Assembly: GCA_007644065.1 (NCBI GenBank)
Contig: VJWN01000005.1
Span: 1,860,001-1,924,000 of the forward strand
Length of the DNA: 64,000 nt
Source: Margaritispora aquatica
Lineage: Eukaryota; Ascomycota; Leotiomycetes; Helotiales; Discinellaceae
Direction of reading: 5' to 3'
Shown: positions 1 through 11,866 of the stretch, in pieces
Position numbering within the stretch: position 1 is the stretch's first letter
How the letters are laid out: every line of letters starts with the position of its first letter
Program-made: the position numbers and the translations under genes
Notes under the pieces: model-generated
What the model was told of the DNA's origin: nothing
Seen by the model: only the letters and a program-made list of their open reading frames with translations
Database searches by the model: none

Positions 1-528
1 GAAGATGCTGTGCAGCGTGAGGAAAAAAAATCATATTAATCGATTAAACCATGATTAAATCACGATTAATGTAATTTGATTTGATTAATAGATTTTCTAT
101 ATGATTATGATTTAGATATAATTTAATTATGATTTAATCATGATTAATTTGGTAAATAGTAATTATATAAAGGCTTTTATATCTATTAAAGAGTTAGAGT
201 CTAGTTATTTTAATATATTATTAACTAACTTTATTTAATTTTTAATTAATAAATCTCTTGTATATTCTATTAAAAAATTCGAATTAATTTTCAAGAATTC
301 CTTATTATTACCTACTCGATAAGCTTAATCGGGTAAAGTGCCGGCCTAGGCTAGACCCGCTATCAAGCGAGCTAATTAACTACTTCTATATTATATTACT
401 AATAATTAATCGATTAAATCATGATTAAATTATAATTAACGTGATTTGATTTGATTAATGACTTTTAAGTTATGATTTGATTTGATTAATAGTCAATAAT
501 CAAATCATATTAATCATGTCATCACGCT
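1..528. repeat. AT-rich repeat with two direct copies of a ~57-bp ATTAATCGATTAA unit
   Basis: Very AT-rich DNA built from variants of ATTAATCGATTAAA and GATTTGATTTGATTAAT. Near-identical direct copies lie at 35-91 and 405-461, and a further partial copy reaches about 515. The AT-rich block stops where a coding remnant begins (about 529), so it probably truncated that gene. No coding potential. It could be a decayed, RIP-mutated transposon or MITE; family unknown. Confidence 0.6.
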
Positions 529-1030
529 GATGCTGTGGCGTTCGGATTGAGCATTGGTGCTTGGGGTGCGTTTCCTGATCCTGTGGTTGCAACTTAGAGT
601 CTTGGGAAGCCTTACAAGGTATTTGTACTTAGTAACGTGGGTAACGAGAGTCTCTGCAGAACGCTTGTAGGCCCGTTTAATGGTGCTAAGTTTGACGGTA
701 CACACCGCGCATAACATCGGGTCTTATAAACCGGATCCCAAAAACTATAAGTACTATCTTGAGTGCATCAAGAAAGGCTTTGGAATCGAAGCCGGGGAGG
801 CGCTCATGGTCTGCCAAAATCTCCATTTTCATCATGTTGGCACGAAGGCGTTACAACCTGGGATTTGGATCGCGAGAAATCGTGGCGTCACAGTGATGGG
901 AGGAGATTACGAGGAAGTGCATGCAGCTAGTAAAATAATTCATGGAGAAAGGTTCGAGTCCATAGAAGAACTTGGAGCAACGGTTGGGAAAGGTTTCGAG
1001 AAGCATTGGCTAACGTTTCCTAATATTTAG
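529..1030 (+). pseudogene. Broken 2-haloacid-dehalogenase-like (HAD) gene, C-terminal part
   Basis: The frame starting near 529 reads like the middle of fungal type II HAD dehalogenases: a SIGAWGAFPD stretch, then VFVLSNVGNESL, the motif that carries the conserved Ser/Asn. It is broken by an in-frame TAG at 595-597 and by a +1 shift near 690. The following frame (680-1030) continues with IGSYKPDPKNY and a downstream HxH/GIWI region typical of the HAD C-terminal core. The N-terminal part with the nucleophilic Asp is absent, replaced by the AT-rich block. With one stop, one frameshift and a 5' truncation, this is a pseudogene. Family assignment is from motif recognition only. Confidence 0.7.
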
Positions 1031-2023
1031 CTAATAGCGTTATAGGAAAAGGGTCCGGAATATTTCAACAGAAGCATTGGGTCCAGTTCAGGTTTGGCTA
1101 AGCCCTGGCATAGAAAGAAAGTCAACCATGTCCTCGAATCCGCTAAAATATGCCAAGTTGATTTTTTAGAAATTGTTGTTAGCGCACATATGTGAGCTTG
1201 AAACCACTTTCCAAAGAGGAAAAACAGATTAACAACCTTCCCAGATGATTTAAGTGTAGAAGAATACCTGGGTTACACAAACTTCTTTTTACAATTGAAT
1301 CTTGAATCTTGAATCTGGGCCAACTATGGCATCCAGCATCTCCAACGCGCTGTCAACGCAACGTCGACTCTTACAAATGAGACCTGGTTTCGATGAAGGA
1401 AAGCTTTGAAGGAGGAATGTTGGGAAGCTAGTCGCGAAAGTGGGAGCATTGGCGTCGTAGGAAAAAGGCCGTCGGATAGATGCATTCGATTCTAGAACTG
1501 GGCATTAACTAACTACTCGGCTTGTGTTCTCTAAGAAGCCCGTCCACCAGGGCGTCGACTCGGAGAGGCCTCTTTCACTGGCAGCACTGCTACAGACTTG
1601 CAAACGGGTTATAAAGTGCCAGCACCTGACAGATTACTCGTCATGACAAAATTTAATACCCTTGCGAATCGTATCTCATCACCTGATTTCATTCCATGAA
1701 TGCGTGACTCTGCATAGAAATGCCCCGGCGGCATTTACAATGAATTGAGCTATGTGAATTAGAAAGCGAGAAAGACCCGCACAGGGACGATTTTTGGAAA
1801 AGCGCAAGCTCCCGATACTTACCTACGATCTAGCTATTCAAAACAGGTGACCTTTGTCCTCGACAGATGTAAACTCGGCTGATAATCGTTTTTGATACAA
1901 CATGACCACGTGAAGGCGCGAGTCAGAAGAGTACTTAAAGAGCCCTAGCTTTTTTCGAAAAGCACGAAACCGTATCTTTTTAGCCAACGTGGAATTCAAG
2001 GAAAGCAGGCGTTATTTGCAGTT
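1031..2023. other. Gene-free stretch upstream of DAO1
   Basis: Normal base composition with stops in all frames. It presumably contains the promoter of the gene starting at 2024. I recognise no repeat or regulatory motif. Confidence 0.5.
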
Positions 2024-3506
2024 ATGGCGAAGTTTCTACAAGACGAGCATTTCGCTTCTCAAATTGGTGGCTCGCATCCCGCTCTTGTACGCGCCCCAAA
2101 TCCCGCCCAGTTTCCTGAACCCCAGGAGCAGAGTGCAAGCTACTGGATTAAGGAATACTACATCGACCTTGACAAGACGTACGCAACGGCTAAGCTTCCG
2201 GAAGATGTCGTGGATATCGTCATTATTGGCTCTGGAATCACAGGTGCGAGCGTCGCATATCACCTCCTGAAGACAGCGCCAAACCTGAAAGTCGCTCTTG
2301 TTGAAGCGCGCGGCATTTGCACGGGAGCGACTGGAAGAAACGGCGGGCATATTTGCGCCCCAGAACTTTATCATGTGTGCGACTTGGCCGACTCGATGGG
2401 AGCAGAGGAGACGCTACTACTGAGCAAGTTGATATTAAGAAACAGAGACATGACTCTTGAAGCAATTAAAGATCTGGGCGCAGAGGAGAAGGTTGAGTTA
2501 AGACTAAAGGGCACTCTTACAGTCTTTGAGACCCAAGAAGAGCGGGACTCGTTTCACAAAGACATTGAGTTTGCGCGAGAGCATGGATTCGAGCCTGAGT
2601 GTCGATATGTCCATGGTGATGAAGTCTCCAAGGTATGCCTCCTCATGTTTATGATAAATCATCACAAGCTGGGACGCGGCGTAACTAACATGGGTCTTTT
2701 AGATCGCGAAGCTCCCAGAAGAGATGATGGAGTTCGGTGGGTCCTTCCTGGACAAGTCAGGTACCTTATATCCCCGGAAACTTGTCGACGTGCTTCTCAA
2801 AGCCGCTCTGGAGAAAATGCCTAACTTTTCTATCCATCCACACACACCAGTCGAGAAGGTAATAAAGGAGGGTGATTCATCCTCCTACCTGGTCAAGACA
2901 AGCAAAGGCGAGATACGCACTCGCACTGTCTTTCACGCCACTAACGGATACGCAAATCACTTGATCCCCTCGCTGCTGGGCGAAGGGGGGGTTTTTGGTT
3001 GCAAGTCTCACATGCTGGGCATCAACCCGAACGTGGCAAACTCCAAAGCACAGCTTAATGTAGGATTTGGTTACGCGGATTTCTGGCATTGGATGCAGCA
3101 AAGGCCCAACCTAGGCCCCTTTCTATATGGCTTCGACGGGGCAGAAGCTATTAATGACTACGATGATACCATCACAATACCGACTGACCACCATGTTAGA
3201 GACAAAATGGCCAAGTTTTTGGAGATGGCGTTTCCAGAACAATTCGTAAATATTTCCGACGAAAAAGACGTCCAGTACGACTGGACGGGTATCCAGGGGC
3301 TGACAATGGATGGGGCTAGCATTGTGGGTCGTCCTGATGTAGACAGTCTCGGAGAATTTGCCTCTGTTGGTCACAATGGAGCTGGTATGACTAGATGCAT
3401 GGCATCGGCAACTGTTGCCACTGATGCGTTGCTGGCATACTTGAATGGAAACAAGGACTGGACTCCGCCTGACTGGTTCCCAACGTCATTTAGACGTAAT
3501 ATCTAA
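2024..3506 (+). CDS. FAD-dependent oxidoreductase, DAO family (DAO1)
   Basis: Two exons, 2024-2632 and 2703-3506, joined across a 70-nt phase-0 intron, give 470 aa. Residues 65-84 carry the dinucleotide-binding fold (VIIGSGITG then VAYHL), and about 101-109 the ATGRNGGH motif of D-amino-acid-oxidase-like flavoproteins. The C-terminus has WTGIQGLTMDG and GHNGAGMTRCMAS, the FAD-contacting region typical of the family. Relatives oxidise amines or amino acids to imines with release of peroxide; the substrate here cannot be read from sequence. No signal peptide, so cytosolic or peroxisomal. It is paralogous to DAO2 (47208-48826) and to the fragment at 38216-38657. It is convergent with TF-B1 downstream. 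The ATG at 2024 opens the frame and leaves a normal-length N-terminus. Confidence 0.88.
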
Positions 3507-4982
3507 AGTTCTTGAAATCTACGACATGAGTTGATGTATAATCGCACAATTCTAAACAAAAGCATTTCAAAAATTGCTTTGGTGTGGGTTCAATATCTTG
3601 CAAAGCCAGATTTCAGCGAGCTTCATCCACAGGCTCGGTCTGAAAATCCGACTAGGAGGACTAGGAAAAAAGAATGATCATTTGACCAATGGTCAGCCTT
3701 TCAGATATGACAAGATAAATGAGCCCCTTCCTTTTAATAGTTTCAGCAGGATCGGAGATATGGCATATGTCACGAATTCAGATACCGTTGGCTCTTGGCT
3801 TTTTTGTTTCTTTTGCTAGTCTCATGCTAAGTAGCAAAGCTTGAGTCGCTACTGACTGTAGGCGATTGATTTTGCCATTATTTTCGTTCTCCAAAAGTAG
3901 CCACCGAAGATTGGGTGAGAGTAGCATCCACGTCAACTTCTCGCATGATTTGGGCCTCTTTCGGTTTCAACTGTGCTGAGAACGCCTGGGGAGCGCTCGA
4001 CGACGACATCGCTGCCATTCTCATTGAGTTTATGCAGAGTGCGGTACCGCGTTTTACTCGTAGAATATGAAGTCCTTGATTCCTGGAATTGGGCACCCCC
4101 TGTAAGTTTATAGTATGGAAACTAGATATCCTAAATTGAGATTTGATAAAGAAACCTTGAAAACTGGATGTTGACTAATAGTAATCTTCAATTGAGCCTA
4201 AAGGTAGATATTTTATGTTTTGAAGGTGTTTACCCTGCAATTATTAGAAAGGCAATAACCTCGTAGAGTTATAAGATGATAACCTGTAACGGACAATATG
4301 TGGAAGAGGATACTTTGAGATGCTCTTGGGATAGGCGACGAAACACTACCCGATCCTCTGTCCGTCCCGTGAGACTCATATCACTCACGGAAGCACACTG
4401 GTTTGCCTGAGAAGTGTTCAAATACATAAAGTTTATATACTCTTGCGCCATCAAGTGAATCCACAGCCGAACCAGGTTCTTAGACGCAATCGATAGTTTG
4501 TACTCTAGCACTGAACTTCGGTTTTGCCCAGGGAAAGCAGTCTCTACCAATGAACACGTAGATTTGGATCTAAGATAGATGGACTAGAGTCATCCAATAG
4601 TGCGCCAAATCCCGCCTCTAATTCCCACCGGTATCTTACGCTGACACATATTGCACAACAATCTTGCTGATTATGTAGCAACTAGTAGGCACCAGAGGTG
4701 CAACGCCGACCAACATTTTTAGCCCTGCTTAAAGATAAACACTCGGTTACTGCATATTCACTCAATATGAACAGAAGTACTTACTTACAAGTGGGAGCAC
4801 ACAGACTACTTTAAGCGACTCACGCTCCTGCAGCTATTGACTGCGGTATAAAGATGTACCCCCAAATGCCCAGGTTTCTGTACAGCGGATAGCGCTGTGA
4901 TGGAACGTGGTTGAGCCGCAAAATCTACTGTTTGCGACAATGACTAGTATCGACAATTGACCTATTACAAATACGCCAAAGT
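3507..4982. other. 1.5-kb intergenic stretch, no supported gene
   Basis: It holds only short open frames: plus strand ending near 4072, minus strand 4269-4550. They have conventional codon composition but no family I recognise. They may be remnants of decayed genes. No repeat recognised. Confidence 0.4.
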
Positions 4983-6272
4983 CTACAGTAATGGAAGCAC
5001 CCAGCCTCTCATACGAACTACAGCTTCTAAGCTAAGTATGTTCGCTTGTGAATCGATACTTATCGACGAAGTACCTAGGCTTGCATGGGCCCCCCAAAAC
5101 TCCATCAAGACAGATCTTATCAGGGTTGTGTGGCGTATTGCAAAGCTCTGCTTCAAGCTCTCAAAGAGAAAGGCGACTTCAGATTGCCACTCTGTTTGTG
5201 AACCAATGCACTCACAAGCTATGACCGTCAGTGGCCATAGCATAGCGTTGCCCATTGTAATCCGGTTGGTTTTATATGCGTCAATGAGGCCTCTCACCCC
5301 AGCGATAACCTCGCGGATGCAAATCGGGATCATATGCGCCCTATCCTTTCGGATGGGGTATCGATAGTCACTATGAAAACCTCTGCCTCTCCAGAGGAAG
5401 ATCAGAGCTGCACGCCGGATAATCTCCCACCCTGTGGATAGAGCGAGCTTCTGGTTTGTAGGCATCTTTTGGGGTAACGTCGGCGGAGTCCACGAATAGA
5501 TCAGTGCTTCTCTTAGGAGAAAGATTGACTGCAGTTCCGAAGTTTCTATGACGCCACCAGAGGCAGGAGTGAATCTCATTTCGTCCTCAACCCACTTGCA
5601 TAACTGTGCCACCACATCAAGCAGTGAGATCGGGTATCCAACGCAGATCTCATGGGGAAACCACCCGTCCTCTAAGTCCATGTTCCGCCGCGCATCAATC
5701 TGACTGAATCGCAGGGTGTGCCAGTGATACCACGCATTGATCGAACGAGACTGCCTGCCAAGCGAGAAAGCCGAGATGTCGCACTGTGCCGTGTGCATGG
5801 CGACGAATTGGCCTAGCCTGGTTGAGCACAACTCATCGTAATTTATGCTTTGAATGACGCTGATGAGTCCGTTGACATGCTGCTCCCACTGCAGCTCTGG
5901 GATAGGCATCGCAAAGACAGTAAGCAGTAGCGCTGATGCTAGAGCGCCCTGTAATGCTAAGGAACTCGTGAATTCGGCACGGAATCCGTCAAGCTGCGAC
6001 AATTCTAGACGTAGCTCAGAGAGAGCGCTCTGGTAGCTCGTAAGGTAGCTCGTAAGGCTGTCGACACCGTTGTCGCTGCTCGGCGAGGTCGTGGACATCG
6101 CATCCTCAGTTATTCCTTTGTGACTTTTCGCAAGGGCAATGAGCGAGCTTCGCACGGTGGGTATAAGATGTCCGTATCGTAAAATCTCGTCCACGATGGG
6201 GATGCTGTAGCCATTGATCGCAACTAGCGATTGGCGGCCTCGTCGAAGTACTATATATAGCTTCTGCTTTAG
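4983..6272 (-). CDS. Fungal-specific regulator, Fungal_trans_2-like, no zinc cluster seen (TF-B1)
   Basis: About 430 aa are open from a splice acceptor (TAG at 6273-6275 on the minus strand) to the stop at 4983. The sequence matches TF-B2 (44412-45854) along its length: RRGRQSLVAINGYSIPI near the start, then ALASALLLTVFAMP, CDISAFSLGRQSRS, NAMLWPLTVIACE and a shared WVLPLL-type end. This all-helical pattern is that of the fungal-specific regulator domain (Pfam Fungal_trans_2). No Cys-rich DNA-binding motif is visible here or upstream to 6570. The frame has no ATG before an upstream TAG, so the N-terminus must come from an undetected 5' exon, or the gene is 5'-broken. A GTG at 6194 is not a credible start. 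It sits just downstream of TF-A1, same strand, as in the other module where amidase intervenes. Confidence 0.72.
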   Translation of the reverse strand, partial: LKQKLYIVLRRGRQSLVAINGYSIPIVDEILRYGHLIPTVRSSLIALAKSHKGITEDAMSTTSPSSDNGVDSLTSYLTSYQSALSELRLELSQLDGFRAEFTSSLALQGALASALLLTVFAMPIPELQWEQHVNGLISVIQSINYDELCSTRLGQFVAMHTAQCDISAFSLGRQSRSINAWYHWHTLRFSQIDARRNMDLEDGWFPHEICVGYPISLLDVVAQLCKWVEDEMRFTPASGGVIETSELQSIFLLREALIYSWTPPTLPQKMPTNQKLALSTGWEIIRRAALIFLWRGRGFHSDYRYPIRKDRAHMIPICIREVIAGVRGLIDAYKTNRITMGNAMLWPLTVIACECIGSQTEWQSEVAFLFESLKQSFAIRHTTLIRSVLMEFWGAHASLGTSSISIDSQANILSLEAVVRMRGWVLPLL

Positions 6273-6848
6273 CTACGAATGCTTCCCATGAACGCAGATT
6301 CCACTCACAAAATCGCACATGCTGATAGTCCTCACCAGCAAACTTAGCCGTGAACGTTGGAGGTTGGTCCCGACCTTCCATCTATCGAGCCCTGGCGAGA
6401 TTGGCGGACGCAGATTCATAGGATTGATTTTGTGATGGATTGGCTGCTGGTATGCTTGGATGTAACAGCCATGTCGAGGTCGACGCGAAACCCTGTCAGC
6501 AAAGAGGGGTTTCAAGCACGACAGGACGGGGCACATAACGCTAGGACGCATCCAGTAAGCATCACGTGAACAACATTGGCTCGAATCGTTGATTGCGGTT
6601 TACTCGATCTTAGGATAGATAGCTTTATACGTCAAGGTTGATCAAAAGAAGAGAACACAAATACAAAGAAAACATGACGTGAAGTACGCGAGCAGCCATT
6701 TTAAAGTTGCGGTAAGAGCCTGTTCTCAGTTGGATATAGACTTGTTGGACACTCAATTAAAGTTTCTCTGGTTTATCATGCCCCATCAAAGGAAACATTG
6801 CACCGATAGCGAGATTGCGGTCTACATAGTGTGATATTTGCTTAGATC
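6273..6848. other. Spacer between TF-A1 and TF-B1
   Basis: This should contain the promoter and any missing first exon of TF-B1. I searched it on the minus strand for a CxxC zinc-cluster exon and found none. Confidence 0.4.
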
Positions 6849-9126
6849 CTAAAGCCGAATGCTCAGATCAAAGTAACCTAGCTCGCATAGTCTTAAGTTA
6901 TCATCACACATTGACATAATGTTGTGGATGATGTCGCCACCGGATATTCCCTCCTGTTGTAGGTGACTTATATTAGCGCTTCCGTTTGTTCTTTTGTCTT
7001 CCCACATATCAGCGTCTGACAGCTGACACTTGACAACACCTAGACCTTTCCCTTTCCAACGATAGGGTCGCAGTCCCTCGAGATCTATCAGTTCGATTAT
7101 GCATCCGTTTGACCGTACCTCGATCATCGTTTTCAATATGTCTTCAACCGCGCCGAGCAGCGGAAGTCTGTATGCCTCACTCTGTTCCCTTGTTATGGTT
7201 ACCGCCTGAAGATGGCTGACCGCAGAGGCACGAAGCTTGTCAAAAGCATCATGATTCCCACCCTCATCAGAAGCTACCACCGATAGGGCAACTGCGTGAA
7301 CAATTGCAGAACTAAGAATAAAGAAAATTGTTCCGGCACAAAGCTGTCGAAAACTTTTATGAAAACGCATTGAAGCATTTAAAACCTGAACAGAGTGAAT
7401 AATGAGTACGGTTTCCAGACCTTGCAGTCATACCTCGCCAATCAAGAGAGAATGCTCTAAGGTATACAGAAAAGAAGCGGACTTGATCCACTCTTTGTCC
7501 TCAAGCATATCCAACAGGTCCCATTTGCCATCTATCCAGTCAGTGGCCGTTTATTTAGCTAGTGCTAGGTGCTTACAAAGAAGAATATAGATCCCATGGA
7601 ACCATATCATGCACTCAAGCTGGAAAAGATGAGATACAGTAGCGAAATTTAGTAGGACAGGTGGAAAATTGAAATAATAGTCCTCCAGGTCGCTGATTGC
7701 GAGTCGCCATTGCTCCATACTAAGATGCTGTTTCATGAGGGCTGTATCAAGGGGCCTGTGCACCTGTTAGCTGTGCTTCATGCAATCAGAACGACGACTT
7801 CTAACGAATCACCATACTTTATTAAAGGAAGCATCAGATCGAGGAAAGACTCGTCTCCCGGTTTAGCGGTTAATGGAATCGAATTGTCAAGTTTCCAGCC
7901 CGAGTGCCAATAGCTTTCTGGGACAGCATCTCCTCTAGAGGGATCCGATAGTATGTTATGGGCAGCGGAAGTGCTAAAAGTAAATGGAGGGCGGTGATGG
8001 AGAAGCGCAAGCACCCTTTAGAAAGAGGTTAGGGTGGTCATATTGAGGATACTTGAGCTCACCTGTCATTCAAAATTATAGCACAAGATGATCTAGTCAC
8101 AGATCAGTAGGAGACTCTTTAGTTGGGAAGGCGATGGTACAAACCGTCTGTGAAACTCCCGCCACTCTCTATCCTCACCATTACGACCTATCAAGTACTG
8201 TCTTTCGATGACGCATGCCAAGACTGCCCATCTTTCTGCAATCTCAACTGATATCAAACTTAAGCATCCCAGGCTGCTCAGAAGTGCAAGTGAGTACCCG
8301 TCTTCAATACGATTCTGCTGACCCCTTTTGGTCAAGTCTGGAACATGGTTTAGCGCATACACTCTAAGGGAATCTACCAGTATCAGCTTCCGATCTGCGA
8401 GTTCAGAAGGGCAGCAAAGCTCAAATCCAATGGTGATAAGTGTATAAAGTAGGAACGGTGATTGCAGTAGGGAAGTTGTTGGAGAATCATGATTTGATGG
8501 GCCGTTGGAATCTTGGGCAATTAGATGATGATTCTTCCTCAATGCCCCCAATATCCCGATGTTGTCCACAGAAGATAGCAACCTGTCTAACACGTGGGCA
8601 GCCAGCCCGTGTGGTATGGGTAAGTCCAAGAGCTTTGTGACAAGATTAGTGGATGCAGTAGAAGCAGACCATTGACCCAGTTTGGAAAATGAGTCTTCAT
8701 CTGAGTCCGAGATTGTCCCATCTAGCACTTCGGCATCTGATACTTCGGTACTTAACGACATTTGGGCATCTAATACATTGGCTTGTGCCTTCGTCTTTGG
8801 AGAATGGACCTTCGGTGATGATGTTAATATACAGCTACATGGTAAGGAATAAGTTGACACACATCTGTCGAAGATCTGTTTTGCTCCCTGGTGACCTTCT
8901 TTGGTCGCCCGCGGACAAGGACTGGTCTGTCAATCGTGCAACCTAACTTGAGACGCACACATCGCGCGCAAGGGACCTTGCGGTCGCACACAGTTTTCTA
9001 GTAGGCCTGATTAGCGCCGTTATACATGATACCATCCAGGTCAGCGCAAGAGAGGCTCCATTCCGATTCTGGCAGTGAGCTTACCAGAGCAGCACAACGA
9101 TCGCATGCGCGAGTTCGCCCTGTCAT
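6849..9126 (-). CDS. Zn2Cys6 transcription factor (TF-A1)
   Basis: Eight exons: 9126-9085, 8997-8863, 8809-8145, 8092-8063, 8015-7818, 7755-7577, 7531-7434 and 7385-6849 (627 aa); all junction phases agree. The zinc cluster spans the first intron: Cys 8, 11, 18, 24, 27 and 34 give Cx2Cx6Cx5Cx2Cx6C, followed by a basic RGRPKK linker, so it should bind DNA in the nucleus. A Ser/Asp-rich linker and a long helical regulatory region follow. Exons 4, 5, 6 and 7 have exactly the same lengths (30, 198, 179, 98 nt) and phases as in TF-A2, which strongly supports the model. The last exon diverges from TF-A2 and is about 250 nt shorter. Target genes are unknown; the neighbouring oxidoreductase and regulator are the obvious candidates. 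Confidence 0.85.
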
Positions 9127-9274
9127 GATGAGAGCTGGAGCTGGACACAATATCAAAAGGCAGAATCAAGTTTGATGATATGATATGAACAGAAAGTTAA
9201 TCGACTGTATGGGGTTGTGAAGGGTGGAGCTCGCGAGGCACCTCGCGTAGGATCTGAAGTATGAGGTTGGGTTG
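9127..9274. promoter_or_regulatory. TF-A1 upstream region truncated by copia insertion
   Basis: Only about 150 bp separate the TF-A1 start codon from the 5' LTR of the copia element, so the retroelement sits inside the likely TF-A1 promoter. No specific site is recognisable. Confidence 0.4.
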
Positions 9275-9427
9275 TGTTAAAACCTGCTTAGTTAATCAGC
9301 TTTCCTTAGCTGACATAATCAAACAATACACCTTGAGAGATTCGGAGACATTCAATTCAACAGATTTATCAATTACTCCATGAGCTCCAATTGCTCGTCC
9401 TCCCTGAATACTCTGAGTATTCCAACA
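9275..9427 (+). repeat. 5' LTR of copia element
   Basis: 153 bp, starting TGTTAAAACC and ending ATTCCAACA. It is preceded by GGTTG and followed by TTATGAGCCC, a plausible primer-binding site. It is little mutated compared with its partner at 13228-13380. Confidence 0.85.
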
Positions 9428-9649
9428 GTTATGAGCCCGGCTTTCCGATAATTCGAATAAAAAACGAATAACGCAATTGAGCAAAGGAATGGGACCAATG
9501 GATGGATCAGATAAAGTCAACAGCTACAACCAGCAAGGTGTAGGTATACATCAACCCAGATATAGAGGAAAGTCAACTTCCTGAAAGAGCAGAACCACAA
9601 CGGCCAGATGATTCAGCAGTCTTTGGCTCACCACCAGCAACTACTGAAT

Positions 9650-11866
9650 CAGTAATAATTGTACAATTCAGGAGAGAAAAGTACAAGAATGAGTTAGATA
9701 AATGCAAAGAAAACAAAGCAACCTGGAAAGCTCAGGATGCAGCTCTAGCCGATCTGAGCGAGCGAGTGAGGGGTTCAATTCATACCTCCTTGTGGTATCT
9801 TGCAAAAGATCGAACAACACATCAAATTCTAGTTGAGATCAAGCAACAGTTCCATCGGTCAAATGAAGTCCGGGAAAATGAGCTAATCTGGATTGAGGTA
9901 CAGGTGTACAAGAAAGGAAACGATATTGACGCTTGGATTCGACGCTGGGAACTTGCATTTGATGAATGTGAGAAGTTCAAGACTCCAGATGTTTCTGGAC
10001 AACGAGCACAACGGGCTTTCCTCCAAGCAGTGTACACAGTAAATTCAAAGTTTACAGAGCACTGAGAGCTAGAAGCTGCAGAGATAGGATCAACCTTTCC
10101 AACAGTAAAAGAGCTTCTACACCGATTCAGAGAAAATCGGAAAAATACAGCATATCAGAGGAAGATTCTAGGTGTACACCATGGTGCATTTGACGCAACA
10201 CTCTAAGGAGCAAATACTGACGGCAAGCCTTCTCAGATACCAGAATGTGCATGTGGATTCCGACATCAGCCTTATGTTTGCTGGTATATTAACAGAAATC
10301 CTCGACCACCATACTAGAAGCCAAGTGTACACGACAAGTCAATGCCCCTAGGAGCTATGGCAGGAGTGTATCCAACTGCCTCGGTCATGAATACACAACT
10401 GTCATATCCACTTAGAGAAAGTCTGATAATGGACTCTGGAGTAAGTGCACACATTTTTAGAGACCAATCTAGATTCCACAAGTACATTCCAAACAATGGA
10501 AGTCAGCCAAATGTAGTCTCAGGAACCTCTTCGATATCAGTACTTAGGACTGGATTAGTATACATCTACTTAACACAGCCAGGAACTCAAGAAAAGCTAA
10601 TATTTGAACTCCGAAATGTCTATCATATTCTAACTTGGACCTTGAATATTGCCTCTGTTAGATTGTTCCAGCACCAGGAAATTTTCTTTAATGCAGAAGT
10701 AGAGGGGCTTGTATTTAACTCGGAAGTAGTAGCAACACTTCAGAATATCTACGATCAGTACGTAGTAGAGTACAATCCAGTACTCCCTACTGCTTTTTCA
10801 GTAGTAGTAAAGTCGACTGAGCGAAAGGTTCAAAAGCTGTCTTTGACAGAGGGACACAAGCGATTTGGACATATTTCAGAAAAAGCTTGCTTACAAGTTG
10901 CAGTTGCCTGCCAAGGAATTGAGTTAACTTGCACCAAGGTAGACAAGAACTGCGAAGGATGCAACCTGAAGGATTCAAAGCAAATCATCTCTCGTGTAAC
11001 GCGTACACGTCCAAATATGCCTTTGCAAGAAGTTTCATTAGACTTGATCCAGCAGGAGAAAGCAAGTGACAGAACAGTATATATTTTGAATTTTATGTGT
11101 GAAAATTCTTTTATGCTATCCCTGACAAATCTGGACCAACTTTGCTTAGTTGTACAAGAATCTTTTTACAAATGGTAAAGAGACAGTTCAAGACAAGTGT
11201 TGCTCGATTTGTCATGGACAATGAACCAGGAATGGTAGATGCAAAAGAATGGCTAGAGTTGATAAATGAGGAAGGCATTTTACTTCGGCTTTCACCACCT
11301 AATATTCACTCGCCAAATGGATCAATTGAGAGAGCAGGGCAGACGCTTATCACAAGAGTAAGGGCGCTACTCAAGGAATCTGGACTACCAGAATCCCTCT
11401 ATCCACAGCTCTACTTCACAGCCGGACATCTACTTAATCGGACACCGACAAAGATCTTGGAGTACAAAACCCCAATTGGAGAATTAGAGAGACTAAGTGG
11501 AAGACCAGATTGGCAGTGTACAAAGCAGAAAACGGTCTCAACTTCTACTACAGAAGCTGAACTGAAGGCTTTGTCACATATTGCAGGATTCCTGTACTGG
11601 TGGAGAAGGTTCTTCTCAAGTATAGAACTTGATCTGGATGAAGAATCCACAATTCTCTGTGACAATCTTCAGACAGTCCGATTGATGCTATAGGACACTC
11701 CAAAGCTAGTTACAAAATTAAGGCATGTTGATATTTATACACTGGCTTCGCCAAGAGACATAGAAAGGAAATCTTAAAGTAGAGTGGATTCGGACAATAG
11801 AAATGATAGTAGACGGATTTACTAAAGCTCTACTACTCTAAAAACACAATGAATTTGTAAAGCGGC
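9650..11866 (+). pseudogene. Copia Gag-PR-INT-RNase H remnants
   Basis: 9650-10065 encodes a Gag (UBN2-type) stretch with WKAQDAALADL and a KFTEH-like end. Near 10430 is a protease-like MDSGVSAHI (the D-S-G of retropepsins). 10850-11000 is the Gag-pre-integrase zinc region (HKRFGH, then a CEGC pair). 11142-11500 is the integrase core and C-terminal part (MDNEPG; NGSIERAGQTL). Directly afterwards (about 11510) the sequence jumps to RNase H (STSTTEAELKALSH), and a frameshifted tail up to about 11866 resembles the copia C-terminal VEWIRTIEM. The whole reverse transcriptase is absent. Stops and frameshifts separate the blocks. Domain identities are from motif recognition. Confidence 0.8.

Noticed and set aside
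6194..6272. Frameshift in TF-B1
   Set aside because: The frame upstream of 6194 has a TAG that coincides with a good splice acceptor, so an unseen exon explains it equally well.
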